Assembly: GCA_030426925.1 (NCBI GenBank) | Contig: JAUHXT010000001.1 | Span: 62,001 to 126,000, forward strand | DNA: 64,000 nucleotides | Direction: 5' to 3' | DNA from: Alphaproteobacteria bacterium | GTDB lineage: Bacteria; Pseudomonadota; Alphaproteobacteria; Micavibrionales; Micavibrionaceae | Shown here: positions 25,119-34,484 of the stretch, piece by piece | Numbering within the stretch: the first letter of the stretch is position 1 | Layout of the letters: the number at the start of each line of letters is the position of its first letter | Notes under the pieces: generated by a model | Database searches by the model: none | What the model saw: the letters and a program-made list of their open reading frames with translations, nothing else | What the model was told of the DNA's origin: nothing | Translations under genes and position numbers: made by a program

Positions 25119-27551
25119 TTATTCCGAATGGTCGCCGACAAGGATTTCCCGTTTGCCAACATGGTTGGCGGGACCGACAACGCCCTGACGTTCCATTTCC
25201 TCAACGATTCTTGCGGCGCGGTTATAACCGATTTGCAAGTGACGCTGGATAAAGGATGTCGATGCCTTACGTTCGCGTGCGACAACGGCCACGGCCTGAT
25301 CGTACAACTCGTCAACGCTGCCGCCTTCTTCCCCATCGCGGTCATCAAAGATCGCGTTCATGACATCGGATGCTTCAAATCCGCCGTTTGATATGTCTTC
25401 CAGATAGGCGGGTTCGCCCTGACTTTTGAGGAAGTTCACGACATTTTCAACATCTTCATCCGAAGAAAACGGTCCATGTACACGGGTGATACGTCCGCCT
25501 GCGGCCATGTAGAGCATGTCGCCCATACCGAGGAGCTGCTCTGCGCCGCCTTCGCCTAAAATGGTGCGGGAGTCGATTTTGGAGGTCACGGCAAAGGAAA
25601 TCCGCGTCGGGAAGTTGGCCTTGATCACACCCGTTATAACGTCAACGGACGGGCGCTGCGTCGCCATGATCAGGTGGATACCGGCGGCCCGTGCCATTTG
25701 CGCCAGGCGCTGAATGGCGTTTTCAACTTCTTTTCCTGCGACCAGCATCAGGTCGGCAAATTCATCAACAATCACGACGATAAACGGCAGTTCGGTTAAA
25801 TCCAGCGGCTGTTCTTCATAGACCGGCTTTCCTGTTTCCGGATCAAAGCCTGTTTGCACCTTGCGCATCAGGACTTCGCCTTTTTTGCGCGCTTCGTTGA
25901 GGCGCTGGTTGTAGCCTTCGATATTCCGCACGCCAAGTTTGGACATGGCGCGGTAGCGTTCTTCCATTTCGGCTACCACCCATTTCAATGCGACGATCGC
26001 GCGGCCCGGTTCCGTTACCACAGGGGACAGCAAATGCGGGATGTCATCATAGACAGACAGTTCCAGCATTTTCGGGTCGATCATGATGAAGCGGCATTTT
26101 TCCGGCGGCAGGCGGTAGAGCAGCGACAGGATCATCGTATTCACGGCCACGGACTTACCGGAGCCGGTTGTTCCGGCTACCAGCAGGTGCGGCATACGCG
26201 ATAAGTCCGCGATGATGGCTTTCCCGCCAATGTCTTTTCCTAAAATCAGCGGCAGGTTCGCCTTTGTCTTTTCGTATTCGCGCGTGGACAGCAGATCGCG
26301 GAAATAGACAAACTGGCGGCGTTTGTTCGGGATTTCGATGCCGATCACATTCCTGCCCGGCACAACGGCGGCTCGCACTGATACGGCTGACATGGAGCGC
26401 GCGATATCATCGGCAAGGCCGATCACGCGGGAAGATTTTGTGCCTGGCGCGGGTTCGAGTTCGTATAAAGTGACGACAGGGCCGGGGTGGATGGAAACGA
26501 TTTCGCCTTTCACATTGAAATCGTTCAATACGTTTTGCAGAAGCTCCGCATTCATACGCAATGCGTTTTCATCGAGCATGTGTTCACTTTGGTCTTCCGG
26601 TTCCTGTAACAGGTCAAGCGCGGGAAGTTCCCATTCACCGCCGTCAAATAACTGGAACTTTGTTTGCGCGGAGGTTGAGGATTGATGTTCGCTGGCCTGC
26701 GGTGTCACAACCTTGATCGGTGCGGCCAACGGCGTATCGGCATCGTCGTCCATCGGCTGTTGATGGGTGATCTGCGGCTGCACATGTTCCCGGTTTTCGA
26801 TGACGGGGGCTTTACGCTCTTTTTTCATTTTGCGCGGGGAGACATAGCCGGCATCGCCGTAGTGACGGACCCAGTCAACAAACCCCATGAATGCTTCGAA
26901 TAACCAGATGGCGAAAGCGACGATCATCGTCCATGCGAAGGAAAGCATTTTTTTCCATCCGTCTATGCCAATCATCAGGGCGAACGATAACGCGAAGAGG
27001 CAGATTAAAAACGCAGTCGCGGAAATGACCGTATGTGCGTATGGCACACCGATGGATGACAAAGCGTCGGCAAAGCGCGCTTGTATCAGTGCACCGGCTG
27101 CCCCGCCGGAATAGGGATGCAGCAGCCAGTCAGTCGATGGAATACGTGCCAGTGCTATCGCACCTGTCAGGGCGGCCAGAAAAAGCGCGGTCATACGCCC
27201 CCAGAAAACGCTCAGCGGCAGGCGCTTTAATATGCGGTATCCCCAAACAGCCAGGCCCAGACCCAGAATGATCGAGGCCAGACCCAATGTCTGTAAAAGT
27301 ATGTCCGATAATGTCGCACCGGCAGAGCCAAGCCAGTTGGATATATGACCGATGCCGCCGCCGGAGGAATTCAGGGAGGGGTCGGCGCTGTTATAGCTGA
27401 AAATTGCCAGCAGAATCAGCGCGCCGGATATGGCGAGTGTGACTCCGGTTCCGTCGATAATCCGGCGGGCGAGGAAGGCCTGCATGCTATCGGGTAGGAT
27501 ACGGGACAGGCGGCTTTGTTTTCTGCGTTTAACTTTATATTTGCGGGCCAT
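25119..27551 (-). CDS. ftsK: DNA translocase FtsK
   Basis: An 810-residue septum-located motor that pumps chromosome dimers apart at division. The N-terminus has about four to five membrane segments within 30-215, followed by a Gln/Pro/Asp-rich linker (about 230-320), the beta-alpha RecA-like motor (P-loop AGTTGSGKSVAVNT near 455-470; FIVVIVDEFADL; MATQRPSVDVITG) and the C-terminal winged-helix gamma domain (about 735-805, QIGYNRAARIVEEME) that reads KOPS-like sites. Length is normal for alphaproteobacteria, shorter linker than E. coli. Start ATG at 27551 follows a basic KYKVKRRKQSR segment. Confidence 0.97.
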   Translation of the reverse strand: MARKYKVKRRKQSRLSRILPDSMQAFLARRIIDGTGVTLAISGALILLAIFSYNSADPSLNSSGGGIGHISNWLGSAGATLSDILLQTLGLASIILGLGLAVWGYRILKRLPLSVFWGRMTALFLAALTGAIALARIPSTDWLLHPYSGGAAGALIQARFADALSSIGVPYAHTVISATAFLICLFALSFALMIGIDGWKKMLSFAWTMIVAFAIWLFEAFMGFVDWVRHYGDAGYVSPRKMKKERKAPVIENREHVQPQITHQQPMDDDADTPLAAPIKVVTPQASEHQSSTSAQTKFQLFDGGEWELPALDLLQEPEDQSEHMLDENALRMNAELLQNVLNDFNVKGEIVSIHPGPVVTLYELEPAPGTKSSRVIGLADDIARSMSAVSVRAAVVPGRNVIGIEIPNKRRQFVYFRDLLSTREYEKTKANLPLILGKDIGGKAIIADLSRMPHLLVAGTTGSGKSVAVNTMILSLLYRLPPEKCRFIMIDPKMLELSVYDDIPHLLSPVVTEPGRAIVALKWVVAEMEERYRAMSKLGVRNIEGYNQRLNEARKKGEVLMRKVQTGFDPETGKPVYEEQPLDLTELPFIVVIVDEFADLMLVAGKEVENAIQRLAQMARAAGIHLIMATQRPSVDVITGVIKANFPTRISFAVTSKIDSRTILGEGGAEQLLGMGDMLYMAAGGRITRVHGPFSSDEDVENVVNFLKSQGEPAYLEDISNGGFEASDVMNAIFDDRDGEEGGSVDELYDQAVAVVARERKASTSFIQRHLQIGYNRAARIVEEMERQGVVGPANHVGKREILVGDHSE

Positions 27552-27762
27552 GGTGGTGTGGTTCGGGAATGGAGAGTGAAAATTCAGATGTTTCTATTTT
27601 ACAGGGGGTAATACGGAAAGACAAGCAGGTGTTAAGCCTTTATAAGGCAAGGCTTATATATCAGTTTTTAATGCTTTGTTAACTATTTCACCATACGTTT
27701 AGATTTAGTCGTCTATACTAATCTTATAGATGGATTTCGATAATTAACGAGGGGTTTTATTC

Positions 27763-28107
27763 ATGGCGCAGTCATCGTCTGCTCAGATTGAATATAATAT
27801 CTATACCTTTGATATGCCCAAGGGCAAAAAGAAGGGCGAAGCGAAGTGGAAGCTGAATAAAACACTGAACGATATGAATACGGCCATGAAAATGGCTGAA
27901 AGCCTGCATGATTCGAAGCAATACCATAAGGTTGAAGTGAAGCAGAAGTTTTTCGATGAAAAGAAAAACCGCATGGTTGATATGACGTTGAAAAGCTTTG
28001 AACAGAAACCAAACGGTAATATGGCGGTTTATGTCGCGCTGCTGGTGTCGGTCGCCGCGGGAGTCGCAGCTTTTGCCGCTACACTACATTTAGCGAGCGG
28101 CCTTTAA
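27763..28107 (+). CDS. C-terminally membrane-anchored small protein, unknown
   Basis: A 114-residue protein: soluble, Lys- and Met-rich first 85 residues (MPKGKKKGEAKWKL, then NDMNTAMKMAESLHD helix) and one hydrophobic C-terminal segment (about 88-107). GAGGGG lies nine bases before the ATG at 27763. The gene stands alone between the divergent ftsK and the convergent 60-residue gene. Base composition is ordinary. Family unknown. Confidence 0.7.
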   Translation: MAQSSSAQIEYNIYTFDMPKGKKKGEAKWKLNKTLNDMNTAMKMAESLHDSKQYHKVEVKQKFFDEKKNRMVDMTLKSFEQKPNGNMAVYVALLVSVAAGVAAFAATLHLASGL

Positions 28108-28134
28108 TTTCCCATTTTTTGAGAGATAAAGCGC

Positions 28135-28317
28135 CTAGGCTTCAGGATCCTGCAATTCTGCATTCGGATCATGTTCCACAAGATCGGCCACCTGATCGAA
28201 TACAGTCGCATTTTCATCCATCTGGTCTTTCAGAGGAGGATTTTCAGTTCCCAGTGTTCTGAAAAATGCAGCAGCATCGCGTAACAGTTTGGCTGCAATT
28301 TGAGCATGTGTTGGCAT
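28135..28317 (-). CDS. Small acidic helical protein, 60 residues
   Basis: A short soluble protein with an amphipathic helix (HAQIAAKLLRDAAAFFRTLG) and a strongly acidic C-terminus (DLVEHDPNAELQDPEA). AAGGA sits seven bases before the ATG at 28317, supporting translation. It lies 84 bases downstream of the pheA start, on the same strand, with its own ribosome site. No family recognised. Confidence 0.55.
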   Translation of the reverse strand: MPTHAQIAAKLLRDAAAFFRTLGTENPPLKDQMDENATVFDQVADLVEHDPNAELQDPEA

Positions 28318-28401
28318 AGTAGATCCTTACTTGGGTTAAGATTTTCGCCTTAATATTCGCGAACCCTAACACCTTGTATGTGTTTTGTGAATGCCCGATC
28401 T

Positions 28402-29241
28402 CTATTTTTTCCGGAAATTGTGGGCCTTGTATGTTCCGAGGTTCGTATAAGTACTGGCGAAGAATTCCAGTTCCTTTAACGCACGGTCAACCGCTTCATT
28501 TTCTATGTGACCCTCAATATCGGCATAGAACTGCGCAGCGTTGAACTGTTCGTCGATGTAGGATTCCAGTTTCAGCATATTTACACCGTTGGTGGCGAAA
28601 CCGCCCAGTGTTTTGTACAGAGCAGCGGGGATGCTTTGTACCTGAAAGAGAAAACTGGTGACGTACATTTCGTCTGGATCGTACGCAGGTACTGCTGAAG
28701 AGCCGCTGAAAATAGTAAATCTTGTCGTGTTGTGGTTAGCGTCCTGTACGTCATCTTCAAGAATTTCGAGGCCGTATATTTCTGCTGCGAGGGCGGAGGC
28801 GATGGCGGCATGCTCAGGGCTGTTTAACTCCGCCACCTTTCTGGCCGCTCCGGCGGTATCGCCTTCCACCTGTTGTTTTGCTCCAAGTTTGCGGATGATT
28901 TCCCGGCACTGGGGCAGGGCATGGAGATGCGAGTGTATGTATTTGATATCGTCAATTTTTGTGCCTTTTACAGCCATCAAACTATGTTGGATCGGCTGAA
29001 AATGCTCGCCGATAATGGACAGGCCACTTTCCGGAATTAAATGATGGACGTCTGCCACGCGTCCGGCCAGCGTGTTGTCGATCGGGATCATGGCATAGTC
29101 GGCAGCGCCGTTTTGTACGGCTTCAAAGGCGAGTTGAAAGGTTTCGCAAGGAACTGTCTGATACTCCGGATAGACGGCACGACATGCCAGATCGGAATAC
29201 GCACCGGCACTGCCCTGGAATGATATTGTTTTTTTGCTCAT
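28402..29241 (-). CDS. pheA: Prephenate dehydratase with ACT regulatory domain
   Basis: A 279-residue monofunctional enzyme converting prephenate to phenylpyruvate. PDT domain about 4-180 with FQGSAGAYSD, IPIDNTLAGRV and the NHNTTRF signature near 169-175 (catalytic Thr); ACT domain about 195-270 with GGFATNGVNMLKLESY, the phenylalanine-sensing region. No chorismate mutase domain is fused. It diverges from a membrane cytochrome c gene, a pairing common in alphaproteobacteria (cycM-pheA region). Confidence 0.96.
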   Translation of the reverse strand: MSKKTISFQGSAGAYSDLACRAVYPEYQTVPCETFQLAFEAVQNGAADYAMIPIDNTLAGRVADVHHLIPESGLSIIGEHFQPIQHSLMAVKGTKIDDIKYIHSHLHALPQCREIIRKLGAKQQVEGDTAGAARKVAELNSPEHAAIASALAAEIYGLEILEDDVQDANHNTTRFTIFSGSSAVPAYDPDEMYVTSFLFQVQSIPAALYKTLGGFATNGVNMLKLESYIDEQFNAAQFYADIEGHIENEAVDRALKELEFFASTYTNLGTYKAHNFRKK

Positions 29242-29379
29242 AAATTTTACCCTTCAAAACGCTGTGAAAATGTCAGCTTTGTTATCGACCTTCATTTAAC
29301 CCCTTGATATATTCTTGAATTGCAAGTAATTGCAAGGATACAAAAATAATCGCTTTAACCGATATACCAGAGACGACTC

Positions 29380-30030
29380 ATGGACAGTATGGAATTTAAC
29401 AAGATTTTCGCGGCTATTCTCGTTGCCGGAATTATTGCGGCCTTAACAGGTTTCATCTCCAAACGGCTTGTGCATCCGGAAGAACTTAAAGAAGCCGCCT
29501 ATCATATTGAAGGCGTAGAAGATGGCGCGGGCAGCGGCCCGGCGAAGGAAAAACTGGCTGAACCAATTCTGGCCATGATTGGCGCTGCCGATATCGGTAA
29601 GGGCGAAAAAATCGCGAAGGCCTGTGCCTCCTGCCATACGTTTGACAAAGGTGGAGCGAACGGGGTCGGCCCCAATCTGTATGGTATTGTCGGTGCAAAT
29701 AAGCAGGCGCATGCAGGGTTTTCGTATTCAGGTAGCCTGAACGCGCAGGGCGGTGATGTCTGGACCATGGCAGAGATGAACAAGTTTCTCTGGAAGCCAA
29801 AGAAATACGCGCCTGATACCAAAATGAACTTCCTTGGCGTGAAAAAACCGGCAGACCGCGCTGCGCTTATCGCATACCTGAACAGTAATTCAGATAGCCC
29901 GAAACCGGCTCCTTCCGATGCAGACATCGCAGCGGAACAAGCGGAACTTGCACCGGCTGAGGAAGAGGCCGCTCCAACTGCTGAAGAAGGGGAAGGCGAA
30001 GCTGCGGCTGCAGAGCCTGCTTCCCATTAA
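29380..30030 (+). CDS. Membrane-anchored c-type cytochrome, CycM-like
   Basis: A 216-residue electron carrier tethered to the inner membrane, likely passing electrons between the bc1 complex and an oxidase. Uncleaved N-terminal helix about 9-27; heme site CASCH at 82-86; conserved GVGPNLYGIVG at 95-105; Met ligand at 149 (DTKMNF). After the heme domain, residues about 173-216 form an Ala/Glu/Pro-rich acidic tail that is unusual for the class. ATG at 29380 or at codon 4. Divergent pheA neighbour fits CycM. Terminator follows. Confidence 0.92.
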   Translation: MDSMEFNKIFAAILVAGIIAALTGFISKRLVHPEELKEAAYHIEGVEDGAGSGPAKEKLAEPILAMIGAADIGKGEKIAKACASCHTFDKGGANGVGPNLYGIVGANKQAHAGFSYSGSLNAQGGDVWTMAEMNKFLWKPKKYAPDTKMNFLGVKKPADRAALIAYLNSNSDSPKPAPSDADIAAEQAELAPAEEEAAPTAEEGEGEAAAAEPASH

Positions 30031-30057
30031 TCGTACCAAAAATTTAAAAGATTTTTG

Positions 30058-30093
30058 AGGCGCCTTAAGCTTTATTGCTCCAGGCGCCTTTTT
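30058..30093 (+). terminator. Intrinsic terminator of the cytochrome gene
   Basis: AGGCGCCT (30058-30065) pairs with AGGCGCCT (30082-30089), a self-complementary arm, with a 16-base loop and a T-run to 30093. It overlaps the end of holC on the other strand. Confidence 0.75.
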
Positions 30094-30511
30094 CGTCCTG
30101 TTGCCAGTATGTGACGTCGAAGCCTTCGTCTTTATAGGATTTCCAGCGCTCACGGGCGGCTTTTACCGCGTCGTCATCAAAGCCGTCGAGGAATTCACAA
30201 CACAAATCATAGTCCTTCGCGTTGTCCGGCAGGGCACCGCCGCCTGTCATAATGACCTTTGCGCCGTTCGGGTTGTCGTTGTCAGCGGTCAGCCATACGG
30301 GCTGGTGCTCTGCGAAGCCATCTTTTTTACTACCGTGCGGAAGGAAGCTGTCCGGCCTGAAAACCCATAAATGCTGGTTCATGTGGTCGACGGACTGCTG
30401 ATTCTTTAATTTGACCACGATTTTATGACCCATGGACAGCGCTTTGGTCAAAAGTTGAGGCAAGGCCTGATCCAGCGTTTGTTTTTGTAGATGGTAAAAA
30501 CGTATTTCCAT
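30065..30511 (-). CDS. holC: DNA polymerase III chi subunit
   Basis: A 148-residue accessory clamp-loader subunit that bridges to SSB. The start MEIRFYHLQKQTLDQALPQLL, the LWVFRPDSFLPHG segment and the WLT motif after HQPVWL are family features. It follows pepA by five bases on the same strand, the order seen in many proteobacteria, so it is likely cotranscribed. The ATG at 30511 matches the family N-terminus; the frame extends upstream into pepA without support. Confidence 0.92.
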   Translation of the reverse strand: MEIRFYHLQKQTLDQALPQLLTKALSMGHKIVVKLKNQQSVDHMNQHLWVFRPDSFLPHGSKKDGFAEHQPVWLTADNDNPNGAKVIMTGGGALPDNAKDYDLCCEFLDGFDDDAVKAARERWKSYKDEGFDVTYWQQDEKGAWSNKA

Positions 30512-30516
30512 TCTTA

Positions 30517-32037
30517 TTACTCGTAATGATCGGCGACCAGGCGGTCCAGTACGCGTACGCCAAATCCGACGCCCCCGGCTGTTGTTGTGCCCTTGTCTCC
30601 TTTTTGGTCCATTTTTCCGGCAATGTCCATATGCGCCCACGGCATGCCGTCTTCTATAAAGTGTTCAAGGAAACCGGCCGCCGTGCAGGCACCGCCGAAG
30701 CGGCCCATGTTACCGACATTGTTCAGGTCGGAAAATTTGCCTTCCATTGCTTTGCGGAATGCGTCATCCAAGGGCATGCGCCAGAGTTTTTCCCCTGTTT
30801 TTTGACTTGCGCTCTCTAATTTATTCCAAAGGTCATTATTATTGACGAATGTTCCGCAATATTCGTGTCCTAGTGCGACCATCATTGCGCCTGTCAGGGT
30901 CGCGAGGTCGATGACGAATTTTGGTTTGTACGTTTTTTGTACGTATGTCAGGGAGTCATTCAGCACCAGACGTCCTTCAGCATCGGTGTTCCAGACCTCA
31001 ATCGTCTTGCCGGACATGGAATCAATGATATCACCGGGGCGGTATGCCTTGGATGAGGGCATATTTTCCGCCAGTGCGACGATGGCAACCACATGGGCTT
31101 TTGATTTCCGGGCGGCAAGCGCCTTCATCAGGCCGACCACGGCGGCGGAACCGCCCATATCCATTTTCATGGCTTCCATACCGGCTGACGGTTTAATGGA
31201 AATGCCGCCTGTATCGAAGGTGATGCCCTTACCGACAAAGGCCACGGGTTTTTTGCTAAAGGTTTTCTTTGCCTTGGTCACCGGTCCGCCGTGCCAGCGC
31301 ATGACGACCACGCAGGATTTGCGCTCAGAGCCCTTGCCGACCTCAAGATGGGACAGGAATTTCAGTTTTTTCATCTGGGCTTCGCCAATGACTTCTACAT
31401 CCACGCCCAGCGGCTTCAGCTCTTTCTGGATACGTTTTGCGTAGCTGTCGGGATAGAGCTTGTTTGGCGGCTCGTTCATCACATCGCGGGCCAGAAATAC
31501 GCCGTCTGCGACGGCGTCCTGATGGTCGAAAAGCTTTTTGGCGGCCGCTGTTTTTTCTAAAATGACGTCAATCTGCGCCAGCGCCTGCGGCGTTTGAGAC
31601 TTCTTGTATTCGGTGAAACTATAGGACCGCAGGCGAATCCCGGCGGCGAAAGCGGATGCGAATTCGGTTTCTTCTATCGCCAGTGTTTTCGGGGCATCAA
31701 CAAAAATGCTGGCGCACTTTGCGCCTGTGGCTTTCAAAACCGGCAGTGTGTTTGCGCCTGATGTTTCCACGGTCAGAATGTCCACTTTTTTTGGATCGCC
31801 AGCGCCAACGACCAGTACGCGCGGGAAATCTGCCCCTTTGGGCATGCTGACGCTTAATACCTGCCCGGTTTTTCCTTCGAAACTTGCGGATGCGCTCAAG
31901 GCAGCCTGAATTTGCCCTTTGCCGCCCTTGTCCAGCTCTTTGCCGAAGGCCGTCAGGGTTTTATTGCCAAAAGTGAAGATGACTGCGATATCCGATTTTG
32001 CTTTGGGGGCTTTTCCGAAGGAGAACTTGATGCTCAT
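30517..32037 (-). CDS. pepA: Cytosol aminopeptidase (leucyl aminopeptidase)
   Basis: A 506-residue M17 metallopeptidase that trims N-terminal amino acids. The catalytic half carries VGKGITFDTGGISIK near 266-280 (metal Lys and Asp), MKMDMGGSAA, and NTDAEGRLVL near 347-356 (metal Asp and Glu, catalytic Arg). The N-terminal domain (1-170) is typical. It begins with MSIKFSFGKAPKAK, length normal. It is followed by holC and diverges from lptF. Confidence 0.96.
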   Translation of the reverse strand: MSIKFSFGKAPKAKSDIAVIFTFGNKTLTAFGKELDKGGKGQIQAALSASASFEGKTGQVLSVSMPKGADFPRVLVVGAGDPKKVDILTVETSGANTLPVLKATGAKCASIFVDAPKTLAIEETEFASAFAAGIRLRSYSFTEYKKSQTPQALAQIDVILEKTAAAKKLFDHQDAVADGVFLARDVMNEPPNKLYPDSYAKRIQKELKPLGVDVEVIGEAQMKKLKFLSHLEVGKGSERKSCVVVMRWHGGPVTKAKKTFSKKPVAFVGKGITFDTGGISIKPSAGMEAMKMDMGGSAAVVGLMKALAARKSKAHVVAIVALAENMPSSKAYRPGDIIDSMSGKTIEVWNTDAEGRLVLNDSLTYVQKTYKPKFVIDLATLTGAMMVALGHEYCGTFVNNNDLWNKLESASQKTGEKLWRMPLDDAFRKAMEGKFSDLNNVGNMGRFGGACTAAGFLEHFIEDGMPWAHMDIAGKMDQKGDKGTTTAGGVGFGVRVLDRLVADHYE

Positions 32038-32134
32038 AAACCTAGCTTTCTGCTTAATTTTATTTTTTGCTTTCCAAGTCTCTTAATATAAGTATTTTTT
32101 GTAACTTAGCCAGTGGGCAGAGCGCAGAATTATA

Positions 32135-33259
32135 ATGGTTTTCGACAAATATCTTTTTCGCAGTATCCTGATCGCGACAGTCTTTATGACACTGACGCTG
32201 GCGACGATTATTTTTTTAAGCCAGTCGCTGCGTTTTCTGGAACTGGTGATCGAATCCGGCGCATCAAGCAAGATGTTCTGGATTTTGACTTTTCTTGCCC
32301 TTCCCCGATTTTTTGAAGTGGTGGTGCCGATCGCATTGATGGCGGCGACATTGTTCACCTATAACCGGCTGACCATGGACAGTGAACTGGTGGTGATGCG
32401 CAGCGCCGGATATTCGCCCATGCGTCTTGCCCGTCCGGTTCTGATTCTATCCGTTCTCACAACGTGCTTTTTGTTGTTTGTGACGACATGGCTGGCGCCT
32501 GTATCCTTAAGCCAGATGCAACAGCTGCGGCTTGTTCTGAAATCCCAGTATTCATCTCTTTTGATCAAGGAAGGGGTTTTTAACGCGTTTGGCGATAACC
32601 TGACGGTGTACGTAGAAGACAGGAAAAAAGACGGGGAAATGGAAGGGATTATGATTCACGATACCAGCCCCGAATGGGAATACCCGGTGACAATTGTCGC
32701 GCAAAAGGGATATATCGTGACATCCGACCAGGGCCAGCAGGTCATCGTGGATGAGGGATGGCGGCAGACGTTTAATCCGGATACCGGCGCGCTGGATAAG
32801 CTAAGCTTTGAACGTTATTCCATTGACCTCCCCGAAAGCGAAGATGTACGCCAACGATGGGTGGAGCCGGACGAGCGTACGTTCCTGCAGCTATTGAATC
32901 CCGATTTATCCGTGGAACGTGATCAGGACAATGTTGAAGAGTTTTTGCGCGAAGCGCACCGCCGGATTATCAGTCCGTTTTTGGCGATGACCTTTACTGT
33001 TCTGTCGCTTGCCTTTTTATTGCTGGGGCCTTTGAACCGGCGCGGGCAAAGCTGGCGCATCATTGCGGCGATTGTGAGTGTGGTGCTGATACAAGGGCTG
33101 TACTTGTTCGCCTTTAATCTGTCCAGTCGTTCTGCCTTCGGGCTTTTGGGGATGTATGTACTTGTTTTTGTGCCGTTGATTGCAGGCTTTATCGCCCTAA
33201 GCCCGATGAGTGAAAAGTTTCGCCGTAAAGTTCTGTACCAAGCGGGAGAACAAACATGA
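32135..33259 (+). CDS. lptF: LPS export ABC transporter permease LptF
   Basis: A 374-residue inner-membrane permease of the YjgP/YjgQ family. Six membrane helices, in two groups of three around a periplasmic jellyroll-like domain (about 120-270), fit LptF. The start is MVFDKYLFRSIL. It overlaps lptG by four bases (ATGA), the usual tandem. The partner ATPase lptB and the bridge genes lptC and lptA lie about 16-18 kb away in this same window, so the LPS exporter is split over two loci. Confidence 0.92.
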   Translation: MVFDKYLFRSILIATVFMTLTLATIIFLSQSLRFLELVIESGASSKMFWILTFLALPRFFEVVVPIALMAATLFTYNRLTMDSELVVMRSAGYSPMRLARPVLILSVLTTCFLLFVTTWLAPVSLSQMQQLRLVLKSQYSSLLIKEGVFNAFGDNLTVYVEDRKKDGEMEGIMIHDTSPEWEYPVTIVAQKGYIVTSDQGQQVIVDEGWRQTFNPDTGALDKLSFERYSIDLPESEDVRQRWVEPDERTFLQLLNPDLSVERDQDNVEEFLREAHRRIISPFLAMTFTVLSLAFLLLGPLNRRGQSWRIIAAIVSVVLIQGLYLFAFNLSSRSAFGLLGMYVLVFVPLIAGFIALSPMSEKFRRKVLYQAGEQT

Positions 33260-34359
33260 TGAAGCATGCGTTTCCCCGGCAGCTTAGTTTTTATATGGCG
33301 GGTACATACATAAAAAATTTTCTTTTCCTGGCAATGATGCTTTTGGGCGTGGTGTACCTGTTCGATACGGTTGAGCTATTGCGCCGGGCGGCGAAGTTTG
33401 ATGATGTGCCGATCCTGCTGGTTTTACAGATGGGGCTGTTCAAACTGCCGGAAGTCGGGCAAATGGTTCTGCCGTTTGCGGTATTGTTCAGCGCGATTTT
33501 TACATTCTGGCAGATGACACGGCGTTATGAACTTGTTGCTGTGCGGGCAGCTGGTCTGTCGGTTTGGCAGATCCTGGGGCCGATTGTGCTGACCGCGTTT
33601 TTGATCGGGGTGATACAGGTCAGTATGGTCAATCCGTTCGGCGCGCTTTTGATCGGAAAGTTCGAAGCGCTGGAAAGTACATACCTGAAACGTCAGACCA
33701 GTTTTGTCAGCTTGTCCAAGCAGGGGTTATGGCTGAAACAGGATCAGGATCAGGGGCATGTTATCCTGCATGCCGGTACGATCGATTCCGAAAACTGGAT
33801 ATTGAAGAAAATTATTGTCCTGTTTTTTGACGATACCTACAGCTTTACCCGCAGGATGGATGCCGATTCAGCAGAATTGCAGGACGGGCAGTGGTCGTTC
33901 AAGGACGTGGTATCCAACCGACCACGCGAAATGCCGGAGCGATCCGATTTTGTGACGATGACAACAGACCTGACGCGCGAAGATATCGAAGATAGTTTTG
34001 CGTCGCCGGAAACGGTTTCATTCTGGTCTTTGCCGTCCTTTATTGAAACTATGGAAAACACAGGATTTGATCCTATTCGGCTCAAGATGCATTACCAGGT
34101 ACTGCTGTCCCAACCCTTGTTATATTTGTCCATGATTTTACTGGCGGCCTGTGTGTCTTTTCGGCCACCCCGGAATGGCGGGACATTCCTGCTGATTGCC
34201 ATGGGAACATTGATGGGATTTATGATCTTTTTTGCTTCCAGTTTCCTTCAGGCTTTGGGCGCTTCGCACCAGATTCCGCTGCTTTTGGCGGCATGGGCCC
34301 CCGCGCTGGTGTCCATGCTGATCGGGGCCACGATTATTATGAACGTGGAAGACGGCTGA
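33256..34359 (+). CDS. lptG: LPS export ABC transporter permease LptG
   Basis: A 367-residue partner of LptF. Pattern of N-terminal three helices, a periplasmic domain about 130-275 and three C-terminal helices is repeated. Start ATGATG at 33256 overlaps the lptF stop. The segment ELLRRAAKFDDVPILLVLQMGLFK near 35-58 and the terminal helix ending VSMLIGATIIMNVEDG fit the family. Both permeases together form the channel for LPS entry. It is followed by a 125-base gap with no visible terminator and then mlaA. Confidence 0.92.
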   Translation: MMKHAFPRQLSFYMAGTYIKNFLFLAMMLLGVVYLFDTVELLRRAAKFDDVPILLVLQMGLFKLPEVGQMVLPFAVLFSAIFTFWQMTRRYELVAVRAAGLSVWQILGPIVLTAFLIGVIQVSMVNPFGALLIGKFEALESTYLKRQTSFVSLSKQGLWLKQDQDQGHVILHAGTIDSENWILKKIIVLFFDDTYSFTRRMDADSAELQDGQWSFKDVVSNRPREMPERSDFVTMTTDLTREDIEDSFASPETVSFWSLPSFIETMENTGFDPIRLKMHYQVLLSQPLLYLSMILLAACVSFRPPRNGGTFLLIAMGTLMGFMIFFASSFLQALGASHQIPLLLAAWAPALVSMLIGATIIMNVEDG

Positions 34360-34484
34360 TTTAATTGTGTATCAAATCCACATAAGGTGCTGGAATTAAT
34401 TCAAATTGTCTGTATTTTTAACCTTGAAATAACCAAAAGATGATGTACTGATTTCGGGGTCTAACAAATTAAGGTTTTACAAAT

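Noticed and set aside
25119-27551. FtsK as a conjugative or type IV coupling ATPase for the DotA-like array
   Set aside because: Domain order, membrane segments and the C-terminal gamma winged helix are of cell-division FtsK, and it is about 8.5 kb away on its own.
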